Source: Bradyrhizobium macuxiense (GTDB lineage Bacteria; Pseudomonadota; Alphaproteobacteria; Rhizobiales; Xanthobacteraceae). From it: a stretch of DNA of 39,994 nt. A model generated the notes under the pieces. That model was not told where the DNA came from. It saw nothing but the letters and a program-made list of their open reading frames with translations, and made no database searches. The stretch spans positions 151,030 to 191,023 of the forward strand of contig NZ_LNCU01000034.1 in the NCBI RefSeq assembly GCF_001542415.1. The letters are read 5' to 3'. Both the position numbers and the translations under genes were made by a program. Shown one piece after another: positions 1-8,337 of the stretch (within the stretch, counting starts at the first letter, position 1; every line of letters begins with the position of its first letter).

Positions 1-522
1 GCTTGCCTCGGCGCCCGCCTTGGTCGCCAGCGCGGTCTGCGTCTCGACATCGCGTCGCGACGCCGCGAGATCCTGTTCCAGCCGGCTCGCGCGGTCGCGT
101 TCCTGCTGCAGCGATTTTCGCAGGTCCGCCGAGCCGGCGTCCGCGGTCATCTTCGGATGGCTTGCCTCGGCGCCGGTCTTGGTCGCCAGCGCGGTCTGCG
201 TCTCGGCATCGCGCCGCGCCGCCACGAGATCCTTCTCCAGCCGGTCCAGCCGGCCCACGCGGTCGCGTTCCCGCTGCAGTAATTCTCGCAAACTCGCCAA
301 GTCTGCGTCAACCGCTCGTTTTGAATAGCAGGCTTCGTCACTTGTCGTCGCGGCTTGCGTGCGCTGCGGATCACTCGCCGCCATCTGCGCGACAGGCTTT
401 GATGTGTCGCTCCTCCGGCCGAGGTCGTTCGCCAGCGCGCCCGGCGCACACGCCGCCAGGAAGGCCGCAGCGAACCACAGCGGCCCTCTTCCGATCGCAT
501 CCACATTACTTCGCCGCCGCAT
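1..522 (-). CDS. Secreted coiled-coil repeat protein, N-terminal part (cut by left edge)
   Basis: The minus-strand frame is open from the ATG at 520-522 to base 1, giving 174 codons with no stop, so the gene continues outside the window. Residues 1-33 look like a signal peptide: basic MRRR start, hydrophobic WFAAAFLAAC stretch, and an ALA-type cleavage site. From about residue 75 the protein is Arg/Glu/Ala-rich with heptad-like spacing. A block of about 53 residues containing QxERDR, RLE, DL.A and RRD.ETQTALATK is present twice, matching DNA copies that begin at 1 and 160. This suggests an exported, extended coiled-coil protein in the envelope. No enzymatic domain is visible. The plus-strand frames here are rejected because only the minus frame gives a signal peptide followed by coherent heptads. 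The exact role is unknown. Confidence 0.8.
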   Translation of the reverse strand, partial: MRRRSNVDAIGRGPLWFAAAFLAACAPGALANDLGRRSDTSKPVAQMAASDPQRTQAATTSDEACYSKRAVDADLASLRELLQRERDRVGRLDRLEKDLVAARRDAETQTALATKTGAEASHPKMTADAGSADLRKSLQQERDRASRLEQDLAASRRDVETQTALATKAGAEAS

Positions 523-576
523 GGCGATATGATCTGTCTTGAAAAGTCACGACACCCCGTCGACATGCGAAGCCTA

Positions 577-617
577 GTCCTCGTGAAGAGGACCTCGGCT
601 AACTCTTTGGGGTTAGC
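577..617. other. Two tandem stem-loops between lysR and the coiled-coil gene
   Basis: GTCCTC-N5-GAGGAC (577-593) and GCTAAC-N8-GTTAGC (598-617) are perfect 6-bp stems placed back to back. They lie downstream of the lysR stop (717) and 55-95 bases upstream of the coiled-coil start (522), both on the minus strand. They could end lysR transcription or form a 5' leader structure for the next gene. No clear U-tract follows, so termination is only a guess. Confidence 0.35.
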
Positions 618-716
618 TGCAAGCAAAAAGGAGGGTGTCATTGAGCGATTAGGTGACCGCGGAGGCATCGCCGGGTAGCAGCGCGACGCTCACGCGGCCC
701 CTGCCGCATATTCGCA

Positions 717-1628
717 TCACGAATACGGATTGATCAGCTTCTGCTGCTCGGTGGCGTGGCGCGCCAGGAGGTCGATGAAGGTCCGCACCTTCGCCGACAA
801 ATGATGGCGATGCGGATAGACCGCGTTCATCGTGAGCTCGACCGGCCGGTATTCGGGGAGAAGACGGACAAGCTGCCCCGACTCGAGTTCATCGCGAACC
901 AGGAAACCCGCCGCAAGGAACACGCCGACACCGGCAAGTGCCGCGAGCTTCAACGTTTCGCCGCTGTTGGAAGTGAGATTGCCTGACACCTTCACCGATG
1001 CCGGCGCGCCCTTGCGATCGACGAACTGCCATTCGAAACCGTAGGGGTAGTTGACGTGGCGGACGCAGTTGCGCGTCTCGAGATCGGCGAGCTGCTCCGG
1101 CTTGCCGTGCTGCTCGATATAGCCGTGCGAGCAGCACAGCACGTGCCGCCAGGTGGCGATGCTGCGCACGATCAGGCTTGAATCGCGCGGCGGAATGATC
1201 TGCACCGCGAGGTCGAAATTCTCGTCGAGCAAGTCGGCATGGCGCTCGCCGATCGCGAGGTCGACCTTGACCTCGGGATAGGTCGCCAGGAACTCGGCGA
1301 CCGCGGGCGCGAGGAACTGGACGATGTGGGTGTTGGTGAAGATGCGCAGCGTGCCGCGCGGCACCGACTGCAGCGCCCCCGCAATGTCGTCGGCCTGTTC
1401 GATGTCGGCGAGGATCTGGACGCAGCGGTCGTAATAGGTCTGGCCGATCTCGGTCAGGCCGACCTTGCGCGTGGTGCGGTTGAGCAGGCGCACGCCGAGC
1501 CGATCCTCCAGCGACTGGACGTGATTGCTCACCATGGTCGTGGACATGTTGAGCTTGCGGCCGGCTGCGGAAAAGCCGCCGGCATCCACAACCCGGACGA
1601 AGGCGGTCAGACTGGTCAGGCGATCCAT
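717..1628 (-). CDS. LysR-family transcriptional regulator (CrgA-like group)
   Basis: The product has 303 residues, the usual LTTR length. Residues 1-60 form the winged HTH, with the typical start MDRLTSLTAFVRVVDAGGFSAAGRKL and the downstream SLEDRLGVRLLNRTTRKVGLTE segment. Residues from about 90 form the periplasmic-binding-protein-like effector domain, ending LLARHATEQQ. It is transcribed divergently from the emrA-like gene at 1771 with 142 bp between. In LTTRs this arrangement usually means that the regulator controls both itself and the divergent efflux operon. The shared gap holds dyad-symmetric ATTATC/GATAAT half-sites (1643-1689). The inducer is unknown; an aromatic or drug-like efflux substrate would fit. 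Confidence 0.92.
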   Translation of the reverse strand: MDRLTSLTAFVRVVDAGGFSAAGRKLNMSTTMVSNHVQSLEDRLGVRLLNRTTRKVGLTEIGQTYYDRCVQILADIEQADDIAGALQSVPRGTLRIFTNTHIVQFLAPAVAEFLATYPEVKVDLAIGERHADLLDENFDLAVQIIPPRDSSLIVRSIATWRHVLCCSHGYIEQHGKPEQLADLETRNCVRHVNYPYGFEWQFVDRKGAPASVKVSGNLTSNSGETLKLAALAGVGVFLAAGFLVRDELESGQLVRLLPEYRPVELTMNAVYPHRHHLSAKVRTFIDLLARHATEQQKLINPYS

Positions 1629-1642
1629 TTGGCAAGGTCCGG

Positions 1643-1689
1643 ATTATCCGCGCTGGCTTGATAATGCTTCCAGTTTTATCGGGATTATC
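1643..1689. promoter_or_regulatory. Candidate LysR operator with ATTATC/GATAAT half-sites
   Basis: ATTATC (1643-1648), an 11-bp spacer, and GATAAT (1660-1665) form a perfect dyad. Further half-sites follow: TTATC at 1676-1680 and ATTATC at 1684-1689. The long dyad plus extra downstream half-sites resembles the recognition and activation sites of LysR regulators. The site lies between the divergent lysR and emrA-like genes. This is inferred from pattern and position only. Confidence 0.5.
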
Positions 1690-1770
1690 ACAGAGGGGAG
1701 AACATTGCATCTAAAGCGCGGAAGCCGGCGCCCTCCGTCTGAGGACGCGTGCATCGATCCGGAGGATGCC

Positions 1771-2928
1771 ATGTCGACCGCCACTTATGTGACTGAAGAA
1801 ACTACAAAAATTGGCCTGCGCCCATCGCGGAAGGCGATCAAGCGGGCGGCGCTTGCGCTGGCGGCGGCGCTCGGCATCGCCGTCGCCGGCGATTTCGGCT
1901 ACGACTACGTCACCACCGGCCGCTACCTCGAGTCCACCGATGACGCATATGTGAAGGCGGACTCCACGATCATTGCACCGAAAGTATCGGGCTACATCGC
2001 GCAGGTCCTGGTCCGCGACAACCAGCCGGTGAAGGCGGGGCAGTTGTTGGCCCGGATCGACGACCGCGACTACCGCGCCGCGCTCAACCAGGCCAAGGCC
2101 GACGTTGCCGCCGCCGAAGCGTCTGTGCGCAACCTCGACGCGCAACTTTCTCTGCAGCAGCCGGTCATCGAGCAGGGCAAGGCCGACGTCACCGCCGCCG
2201 AGGCCAATCTGAAATTCGCGCAGGAAGAGCGGGCCCGTTATGACGATTTGATGAAGACGGGCTCCGGCACCGTGCAGCGCGCGCAGCAGACCGACGCGGC
2301 GCTGCGCTCCAGCACCGCGCAACTGCAGGGCTCGAAGTCCGGCCTGTCGGCCGCCGAGCGCAAGGTCGACGTGCTCTCGACGCAGCGCGCGCAGGCCGTG
2401 GCGCAGGTCGACCGGGCGCGCGCGGTCGAGCAGCAGGCGGAGCTGAACCTGTCCTATGCGCAGATCACCGCGCCGGTCGACGGCACGGTCGGCGCCCGCA
2501 CGCTCCGCGTCGGCCAGTATGTGCAGGCCGGCACGCAGCTCATGGCCGTTGTGCCGCTCGATGCAGTCTACGTGGTCGCCAATTTCAAGGAAACCCAGCT
2601 CACCAATGTGCGCAACGGCCAGCCGGTCGAGCTCACCGTCGACAGCTTCCGCAACACGACGCTGAAGGGCCATGTCGACAGCCTGTCGCCGGCGAGCGGC
2701 CTCGAGTTCGCGCTGCTGCCGCCCGACAACGCCACCGGCAACTTCACCAAGATCGTGCAGCGCGTGCCGGTGAAGATCGTGCTCGACGACCACAAGCTCG
2801 CCGGCCTGCTGCGCCCGGGCATGTCCGCGATCCCGACCGTCAACACCAAGGCGACGGTGCTGGCGGAGCGTGGGGCCGGCAAGCATGTTGCTGCGGACGC
2901 GACAACAGCACGTGGGAACGGCAGCTAA
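1771..2928 (+). CDS. emrA: EmrA/HlyD-type membrane fusion protein of a multidrug efflux pump
   Basis: The 385-residue periplasmic adaptor links an inner-membrane MFS pump to an outer-membrane channel. It starts at the ATG at 1771, preceded by GGAGG at 1761-1765; the open frame further upstream has no such site. Residues 24-45 form one transmembrane helix after a basic cytoplasmic tail. A biotinyl-lipoyl half (STDDAYVKADSTIIAPKVSG) follows, then a long Ala/Gln/Arg-rich alpha-hairpin at about 100-240. The second lipoyl half (ITAPVDGTVG.R) and a beta-barrel segment (VVANFKETQL) complete the HlyD architecture. The MFS partner lies downstream at 3232, separated by a 303-bp gap with a hairpin. Family assignment is firm, but the drug range is unknown. 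Confidence 0.93.
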   Translation: MSTATYVTEETTKIGLRPSRKAIKRAALALAAALGIAVAGDFGYDYVTTGRYLESTDDAYVKADSTIIAPKVSGYIAQVLVRDNQPVKAGQLLARIDDRDYRAALNQAKADVAAAEASVRNLDAQLSLQQPVIEQGKADVTAAEANLKFAQEERARYDDLMKTGSGTVQRAQQTDAALRSSTAQLQGSKSGLSAAERKVDVLSTQRAQAVAQVDRARAVEQQAELNLSYAQITAPVDGTVGARTLRVGQYVQAGTQLMAVVPLDAVYVVANFKETQLTNVRNGQPVELTVDSFRNTTLKGHVDSLSPASGLEFALLPPDNATGNFTKIVQRVPVKIVLDDHKLAGLLRPGMSAIPTVNTKATVLAERGAGKHVAADATTARGNGS

Positions 2929-3231
2929 GAGTCGTCGACGAACAGAAGCGCAATCGACGTTACAAAACGCGATCGATCGCCGGAGCAGCTCTTCTTCGTG
3001 CCGCGATCACGGACGGCAGGGCTCCCTCCCTCCTTGTGGCCCGCAAGGGGGAGGGAGCCTGGCCAGCGTGCACACCTTACGAACTGAACGCTCGTAAACG
3101 ATGTGCCGACGCCACGCGTCATAGCTGCTCGGCTCATTATCAATCGCAGGCGGACAATCCTTCCGGTTTTTCAGCGATTATCGAAAGCAGCTTCGTAATG
3201 CATGTTCATTGCAAGCAACTCGGAGACCCCA
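2929..3231. other. Gap between emrA- and emrB-like genes with a G/C-rich hairpin
   Basis: I see no convincing gene in these 303 bases. At 3020-3059 a strong imperfect inverted repeat is present (GGCTCCCTCCC against GGGAGGGAGCC, loop about 18 bases). It resembles the short palindromic repeats scattered through the window. It could attenuate read-through from emrA or protect the emrA transcript. No T-tract follows. Confidence 0.5.
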
Positions 3232-4851
3232 ATGACCGCGCTCCAGCCCACATTCAACGCAGCCAACGCTGCCGATCTCAAAACCCCGCAGGCCACGCCG
3301 ACCGCGCCCGCGACTTCGACGAAGACGTGGATCGCGGTGATCGGGGCCAACCTCGGCGCGTTCATGGCGGTGCTCAACATCCAAATAGTCAACGCCTCGC
3401 TCGCCGACGTGCAAGGCGCGATCGGCGCCGGCATCGATGACGGCGGCTGGATCTCGACCTCCTATCTGATCGCCGAGATCATCGTGATCCCGCTGAGCGG
3501 CTGGCTCGCGCAGGTGTTCTCTGTGCGCAAATATCTCCTCGTCAATGCGTTCCTGTTCCTGGTGTTCTCGGCGGCGTGCGCGCTGGCGCAGGACCTGCCG
3601 CAGATGATCGTGCTCCGCGCCGTGCAGGGCTTTTCCGGCGGCGTGCTGATCCCGATGGCGTTCACGCTGATCATCACGCTGCTGCCGAAGGCGAAGCAGC
3701 CGATCGGGCTCGCGCTGTTCGCGCTGTCGGCGACGTTTGCGCCCGCGATCGGCCCGACCATCGGCGGCTACCTGACCGAGAACTGGGGCTGGCAGTACAT
3801 CTTTTATGTCAACCTGGTGCCCGGCGCGATCATGATCGGCATGCTGTACGGTTCGCTCGACTCAAGCCCGATGAAGTTGTCGCTGCTCGCGAAGGGCGAC
3901 TGGCCCGGCATCATCACCATGGCCATCGGCCTCGCCGCATTGCAGACGGTGCTCGAGGAAGGCAACAAGGACGACTGGTTCGGCTCGCCCTTCATCGTCC
4001 GCCTGTCGGTGATCGCAGCCGTCGCGCTGACCGCGTTCCTGGTGATCGAACTCACCGTCGAAAAGCCGCTGCTCAATCTGCGCCTGCTCGTGCGTCGCAA
4101 TTTCGGCTTCGGCATGCTCGCGAACTTCCTGCTCGGCATCGCACTGTACGGCTCGGTGTTCATCCTGCCGCAGTATCTGTCGCGCATCCAGGGCTACAAC
4201 GCCGAGCAGATCGGCATGGTGCTGGCCTGGACCGGGCTGCCGCAGCTCGTGCTGATCCCGCTGGTGCCGCAGCTGATGCAGCGCTTCGACTCGCGCATCC
4301 TGATCACCGTCGGCTTCGCGTTGTTCGCAGGCTCCAACTTCATGAACATCTACATGACCAACGACTACGCCACCGACCAGCTGTTCTGGCCCAACATCGT
4401 CCGCGCGGTCGGCCAGGCGCTGGTGATGGCTCCGCTGTCCGCGGTTGCGACCGCGGGCATCGAGCTGGAGAACGCCGGCTCCGCCTCCGCCCTGTTCAAC
4501 ATGATGCGCAACCTCGGCGGCGCCGTCGGCATCGCCGTGCTGCAGACGCTCTTGACCAAGCGCGAGCAGTTTCACTCCAACGTGCTGAGTCAATCGGTCT
4601 CGCTGTTCGAGGAAGCGACCCGCGCGCGGATCGCGCAGCTGACCCAGTACTTCATGAGCCATGGCGTCGCCAACCAGGCGGATGCCACCAGCCGCGCGTT
4701 CGTCGCGATCGGCAAGATCGTGCAGAAGCAGTCCTTCATCCTCGCCTTCAGCGACACCTTCTACCTGCTCGGCGCTGCGCTGATCGCGGCGCTGATCGCG
4801 GGCCTGTTCCTGAAGAAGCCGGGCCATCTTGCCGACGGCGGCGCGCACTGA
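3232..4851 (+). CDS. emrB: EmrB/QacA-type MFS efflux transporter (DHA2, 14 helices)
   Basis: This is a drug:proton antiporter of the inner membrane, the pump partner of the adaptor at 1771. The ATG at 3232 is preferred because GGAG lies at 3222-3225; an in-frame ATG at 3202 lacks a ribosome site. It gives 539 residues. After a polar N-terminus, helix 1 contains the family motif GAFMAVLNIQIVNASL with D/G-rich loop IDDGGWISTSYL. This is followed by the RAVQGFSGGVLIPMAFTL motif-C region and about 14 hydrophobic segments, as in EmrB rather than 12-helix drug pumps. The next gene starts 33 bp downstream, so the two are probably cotranscribed. Confidence 0.93.
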   Translation: MTALQPTFNAANAADLKTPQATPTAPATSTKTWIAVIGANLGAFMAVLNIQIVNASLADVQGAIGAGIDDGGWISTSYLIAEIIVIPLSGWLAQVFSVRKYLLVNAFLFLVFSAACALAQDLPQMIVLRAVQGFSGGVLIPMAFTLIITLLPKAKQPIGLALFALSATFAPAIGPTIGGYLTENWGWQYIFYVNLVPGAIMIGMLYGSLDSSPMKLSLLAKGDWPGIITMAIGLAALQTVLEEGNKDDWFGSPFIVRLSVIAAVALTAFLVIELTVEKPLLNLRLLVRRNFGFGMLANFLLGIALYGSVFILPQYLSRIQGYNAEQIGMVLAWTGLPQLVLIPLVPQLMQRFDSRILITVGFALFAGSNFMNIYMTNDYATDQLFWPNIVRAVGQALVMAPLSAVATAGIELENAGSASALFNMMRNLGGAVGIAVLQTLLTKREQFHSNVLSQSVSLFEEATRARIAQLTQYFMSHGVANQADATSRAFVAIGKIVQKQSFILAFSDTFYLLGAALIAALIAGLFLKKPGHLADGGAH

Positions 4852-4884
4852 ACATCGATACTCAACCGAAGACGGAGAACGACC

Positions 4885-5343
4885 ATGAAGCCCCGCATGA
4901 ACTTCTACCAGGCCGCACCCGAGACCATGAAAGCGCTGGTCGCGGTGGAAAGCCAGATCAGCGCAAGCGGTCTCGAACAATCGCTGATCGAACTGGTCAA
5001 GACCCGCGCCTCGCAGATCAACGGCTGCGCTTACTGCATCAACATGCATACCGAGGACGCCCGCAAGCACGGCGAGACCGAGCAGCGGCTCTATTTGCTG
5101 AATGCCTGGCGCGAGTCACCCCTCTACAGCGAGCGCGAGCGCGCGGCACTGACCTGGACCGAGGCGCTGACCTTGGTCTCGGAAACGCACGCACCCGACG
5201 CCGACTACGAGGCCGTACGCGCCGAGTTCACGGACAGCGAACTCATGAACCTGACCACGCTGATCGGCACGATCAACGCCTGGAACCGGATCGCCATCGG
5301 CTTCCGCGCGGTGCATCCTGTCAAGGCGAAGACGGCGGCGTGA
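4885..5343 (+). CDS. AhpD-like carboxymuconolactone-decarboxylase family protein
   Basis: The 152-residue protein has the AhpD core motif E..KTRAS..NGC-AYC-INMH, with Cys48, Cys51 and His55 in the arrangement of the peroxidase-type active site. Members of this family reduce peroxides or act on small ring compounds as helical oligomers. The start is set by a GGAG-type site about 10 bases upstream. It is the third gene of the emr-like operon, 33 bp after the pump. This suggests a detoxification role alongside efflux, for example against oxidative stress from the exported compound. The exact substrate cannot be read from sequence. Confidence 0.88.
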   Translation: MKPRMNFYQAAPETMKALVAVESQISASGLEQSLIELVKTRASQINGCAYCINMHTEDARKHGETEQRLYLLNAWRESPLYSERERAALTWTEALTLVSETHAPDADYEAVRAEFTDSELMNLTTLIGTINAWNRIAIGFRAVHPVKAKTAA

Positions 5344-5370
5344 GCCTCATCCTGTCCGCCCTATATTCCG

Positions 5371-5535
5371 CTGTCATGCCCCGCTTCATGCGGGGCATCC
5401 AGTACGCCGCGGCCTCTCGGCTCACGCACCGACGTCTCTGGAATACTGGGTCGCCCGGTCCCCGTCTACGCCAAGACTTCGACGAGGCCATCAATCCTTG
5501 GCGCGCCGAAGCTTAAGCGAAGGCGGCGAGCCGGG
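5371..5535. repeat. Dispersed intergenic repeat with ATGCCCCGC hairpin head
   Basis: The stretch fills the gap between the convergent AhpD-like gene and the aminotransferase. It begins with the ATGCCCCGC hairpin and continues with segments such as GAATACTGGGTCGCCCGG and a degenerate tail (GGCGAGCCGGGCGATGACA). I recognise this as a style of dispersed element common in Bradyrhizobium intergenic regions. No second full copy lies in this window, so the assignment rests on recognition. Confidence 0.5.
5376..5398 (+). terminator. Hairpin at the 3' end of the emr-like operon
   Basis: ATGCCCCGC (5376-5384), a 5-base loop and GCGGGGCAT (5390-5398) make a perfect 9-bp stem 33 bases after the stop codon of the AhpD-like gene. 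No U-run follows, so this is either an unusual terminator or only the conserved head of the repeat at 5371-5535. Confidence 0.4.
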
Positions 5536-5560
5536 CGATGACACCACGAATGTGGAAAGA

Positions 5561-6421
5561 TCACACCGCCGTCGCCTGGGCGAAGTCGACATAGATCTCG
5601 CGCAGGCGGGCGGTCATCGGACCGACCTTGCCGTCGCCGACCTTCCTGCCGTCGATCGCGACCACGCCCTGCACGAACACCGATGCGCTGGTGATAAAGG
5701 CTTCCTTGGCGGCGAGCGCTTCCTCGACCGTGAAGGCGCGCTCCTCGATGCGGAGCTGACGCTCCTCGGCGAGCTTGACCACGGCCTTGCGGGTGCAGCC
5801 GGGCAGGATCTCGTTGCCGTTCTGCCGGGTCACGATGACGTCGTCCTTGGTGACGATGAAGGCCGACGACGAGCCGCCTTCGGTGACCTTGCCCTCCTCG
5901 ATCATCCAGGCTTCGCCGGCGCCGGCTTCGGCCGCGGCCTGCTTGGCCAGCACCTGCGCCAGCAGCGCCACGCTCTTGATGTCGCGCCGGGTCCAGCGGA
6001 TGTCGGGCACGGTGATGACGTTGATGCCGGTCTTGGCCGAAGCCGCGTTGATGATGTCCTTTTCCGAGGTGAACATGATCAGCGTCGGCTTGACGTCCGC
6101 CTTCGGGAAGGCGAAATCGCGTCCCTTGTCGGCGCCGCGGGTCACCTCGAGATAGACCATGCCGTTGACGAGGTCGTTGCGCTTGACGAGCTCCTTCTGG
6201 AGCTCCTCGATCCGCCCCAGGGTCTCCGGCAGCGCCAGCTTGATCTCGCCGACCGAACGCTCCAGCCGCGCCAGATGCGAGGCGTTGTCGATCAGCTTGC
6301 CGTCGAGCACCGCGGCCACCTCGTAAATGCCGTCGGCAAACAGGAATCCGCGGTCGAAGACCGAGACCTTGGCCTCCGAGTGCGGCACGAACGAGCCGTT
6401 GACGTAAGCGATCTTTTCCAA
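5561..6421 (-). CDS. D-amino-acid aminotransferase (class IV, PLP-dependent)
   Basis: The 286-residue protein transfers amino groups between D-amino acids and 2-oxoacids (D-Ala + 2-oxoglutarate to pyruvate + D-Glu in the type enzyme). Class IV landmarks are in order. VFDRGFLFADGIYEV is at about 21-35, the PLP lysine is Lys149 in RRDIKSVALL, and the cofactor-binding Glu region EGKVTEGGSSS is at about 176-186. ALAAKEAFITSAS precedes the C-terminal end. Fold-type IV lysine and the first-strand motif favour D-alanine aminotransferase over branched-chain aminotransferase or aminodeoxychorismate lyase. It follows the amino-acid ABC importer on the same strand, after a 256-bp gap filled with repeats. 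It may process imported amino acids or feed peptidoglycan precursors. Confidence 0.88.
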   Translation of the reverse strand: MEKIAYVNGSFVPHSEAKVSVFDRGFLFADGIYEVAAVLDGKLIDNASHLARLERSVGEIKLALPETLGRIEELQKELVKRNDLVNGMVYLEVTRGADKGRDFAFPKADVKPTLIMFTSEKDIINAASAKTGINVITVPDIRWTRRDIKSVALLAQVLAKQAAAEAGAGEAWMIEEGKVTEGGSSSAFIVTKDDVIVTRQNGNEILPGCTRKAVVKLAEERQLRIEERAFTVEEALAAKEAFITSASVFVQGVVAIDGRKVGDGKVGPMTARLREIYVDFAQATAV

Positions 6422-6495
6422 GCGAGTTCTCCTGCGGACGGAAGGGCGGTTTCAGGCCTTCGTATACGCAAATTGTTAACGCGGATAAACCCTGC

Positions 6496-6655
6496 AGCCC
6501 GTCATTCCGGGGCGCCTCGAAGAGGCCAACCCGGCCCAGCCCGTCATTGCGAGGAGCTCGCGACAAAATTGCGAAGCAATTTTGCGCTGAAGCGACGAAG
6601 CAATCCATCCCTCCGCGCCCGTGGACCGATTGCTTCGCTACGCTCGCAATGACGA
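6496..6655. repeat. GTCATTGCGAG-type dispersed palindromic repeat
   Basis: The element runs from CGTCATTGCGAGG (6542) to CTCGCAATGACG (6654), an inverted-repeat pair with a nested AAATTGCGAAGCAATTT stem and the shared core GAAGCAATCCAT. A shorter CCCGTCATTCCGGGGCG segment precedes it. Six further members occur in this window at 9207, 18337, 22415, 27297, 30083 and 30870. Confidence 0.8.
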
Positions 6656-6677
6656 CGGATGGGCCGCCGCTTCAGAG

Positions 6678-7409
6678 CTAATGCTGCAGGATCTTCGACA
6701 AGAACTTCTGCGCCCGGTCGCTGCGCGGCTTGCCGAAGAAATCGGTCTTCTTGGCGTCCTCGACGATCTCCCCGCGGTCCATGAAGATGACCCGGTCGGC
6801 GACCTTGTTGGCGAAGCCCATTTCGTGGGTGACGACCATCATGGTCATGCCGTCGCGGGCGAGGTCGACCATCACGTCGAGCACCTCGCTGATCATTTCG
6901 GGATCGAGCGCCGAGGTCGGCTCGTCGAACAGCATCGCGATCGGATCCATCGCGAGTGCACGCGCGATCGCGACGCGCTGCTGCTGGCCGCCCGACAACT
7001 GGGCGGGAAACTTGGTCGCATGCTCCGTCAGCCCGACGCGGTCGAGCAGCTTCTTGCCCTTGGCGAGGGCCTCCTCATGCTTGCGGCCGAGCACCTTCTC
7101 CTGCGCGAGGCAGAGATTGTCGATGATCCGCAAATGCGGGAACAGCTCGAAATGCTGAAACACCATGCCGACGCGCGAGCGCAGCTTGGGCAGGTCGGTC
7201 TTGGGGTCGTTGACCTTGATGCCGTCGAGGATGATCTCGCCGCCCTGGATCGGCTCCAGCGCATTGACGCATTTGATCAGGGTCGACTTGCCCGAGCCGG
7301 ACGGGCCGCAAACCACGACCACCTCGCCCTTGGTGACGCTGGTGGTACAGTCCTTCAGCGCCTGGAAGCTCGGCCCGTACCATTTATCGACGTGATTGAT
7401 TTCGATCAT
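6678..7409 (-). CDS. gltL: Amino-acid ABC importer, ATP-binding subunit (GltL/AapP type)
   Basis: The 243-residue ATPase powers polar amino-acid uptake. Walker [10 protein letters not shown] is at 35-43, the signature LSGGQQQRV is in the middle, Walker B is [12 protein letters not shown], and the H-loop is VVTHEMGF. The start [12 protein letters not shown] (ATG at 7409) is chosen because the longer open frame runs into the repeat at 7444-7600 and matches no family. The protein ends LSKILQH, as is normal for GltL-type ATPases. It is the last gene of the importer set, separated from the second permease by the repeat-filled gap 7410-7638. Confidence 0.95.
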   Translation of the reverse strand: MIEINHVDKWYGPSFQALKDCTTSVTKGEVVVVCGPSGSGKSTLIKCVNALEPIQGGEIILDGIKVNDPKTDLPKLRSRVGMVFQHFELFPHLRIIDNLCLAQEKVLGRKHEEALAKGKKLLDRVGLTEHATKFPAQLSGGQQQRVAIARALAMDPIAMLFDEPTSALDPEMISEVLDVMVDLARDGMTMMVVTHEMGFANKVADRVIFMDRGEIVEDAKKTDFFGKPRSDRAQKFLSKILQH

Positions 7410-7443
7410 GCCTGACTCAAGGTTGCAACGAATACAGCTCTGA

Positions 7444-7600
7444 CACCTCTCCCATGGGGAGAGGTCGGATCGCGCGAGCGATCCGGGTGAGGGGTTTAGC
7501 TCGATCGATAAGCCGAATCCCCTCACCCGGCGCGTAGCCTGTGCTCGGACGGCGCGAAGCGCCGATCCGAGTGCGCCGACCTCTCCCTATGGGAGAGGTG
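7444..7600. repeat. CTCTCCC/GGGAGAG dispersed palindromic repeat
   Basis: The element starts CACCTCTCCCATGGGGAGAGG and ends CCTCTCCCTATGGGAGAGGTG. Inner GGGTGAGGGG and CCCCTCACCC arms let the whole 157 bp fold on itself. It sits between the permease and ATPase genes of the importer. A related full copy is at 24335-24464 and a short one at 12644-12665. Confidence 0.8.
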
Positions 7601-7638
7601 AAGGTATCCGTGCCTCGAGCTGAAGGTCGCATGGCAAG

Positions 7639-8337
7639 CTACCGCACGATTGAAATACGCGCCTGCAGGCGGCGGACGCCGATGGATGCGATACTGGAAA
7701 TGACGAAGTAAACCAGCGCCGCGAACAGGTACATCTCGACCAGGCGGCCGTCGCGCTGCGCGACCTTGCTGGCGGCGCCGAGGAAATCCGTGATCGACAG
7801 CACGTAGACCAGCGAGGTGTCCTGGAACAGGACGATGGTTTGCGTCAGCAGCACCGGCAGCATGTTGCGGAACGCCTGCGGCAGCACGACGTAGCGCATG
7901 GTCTGGCCGTAGGTCAAGCCGAGCGCGTTGGCCGCGGCCGGCTGCCCCCTCGAGATCGACTGGATGCCGGCGCGCATGATCTCGGAGAAATAGGCTGACT
8001 CGAATGCGATAAAGGTGATCAGCGAGGACGCGAACGCGCCGACCGAGATCGGCCGCGACGCGCCTGTCAGCCACTGCCCGATATAGGGCACCAGGAAGTA
8101 GAACCAGAAGATCACCAGCACCAGCGGCAGCGAGCGTATGAAGTCGACATAGAGACCGGCGACGCGCGCGAGCAGCCGGTAGCCGGACAGCCGCATCATG
8201 GCGATCAGCGTGCCAAACACGAGGCCGCCGAACGCGGACAGTGCGGTGAGCGTCAGCGTGAAGCGCATGCCCTCGAAAAACAGATAGGGCAGCGCGCGGC
8301 GGATGACGTCGAAATCGAAATTGCCGATCATCGTCAT
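7639..8337 (-). CDS. gltK: Amino-acid ABC importer, permease 2 (GltK type)
   Basis: The 232-residue inner-membrane protein belongs to the His/Glu/Gln permease family. The EAA loop is recognisable (SISRGQPAAANALGLTYGQTMRYVVLPQAFRNMLP), and about five hydrophobic helices surround it. The ATG at 8335-8337 overlaps the TGA of the upstream permease as ATGA, so the two permeases are translationally coupled and should be made in equal amounts. A second ATG two codons later is possible. It pairs with the permease at 8334-9065 to form the heterodimeric channel. Confidence 0.93.
   Translation of the reverse strand: MTMIGNFDFDVIRRALPYLFFEGMRFTLTLTALSAFGGLVFGTLIAMMRLSGYRLLARVAGLYVDFIRSLPLVLVIFWFYFLVPYIGQWLTGASRPISVGAFASSLITFIAFESAYFSEIMRAGIQSISRGQPAAANALGLTYGQTMRYVVLPQAFRNMLPVLLTQTIVLFQDTSLVYVLSITDFLGAASKVAQRDGRLVEMYLFAALVYFVISSIASIGVRRLQARISIVR

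Noticed and set aside
3..668. Plus-strand frames (3-542, 20-328) and a minus frame (147-668) at the left edge
   Set aside because: They are Arg/Pro/Ser-rich shadows. The minus frame starting at 522 has a signal peptide and heptads and stays open to the edge.
3576..5516. A 646-codon plus-strand frame and a 402-codon minus frame over the efflux pump
   Set aside because: Both are out-of-frame readings of the pump gene (high-GC shadow), Arg/Ala/His-rich, without domains or ribosome sites.
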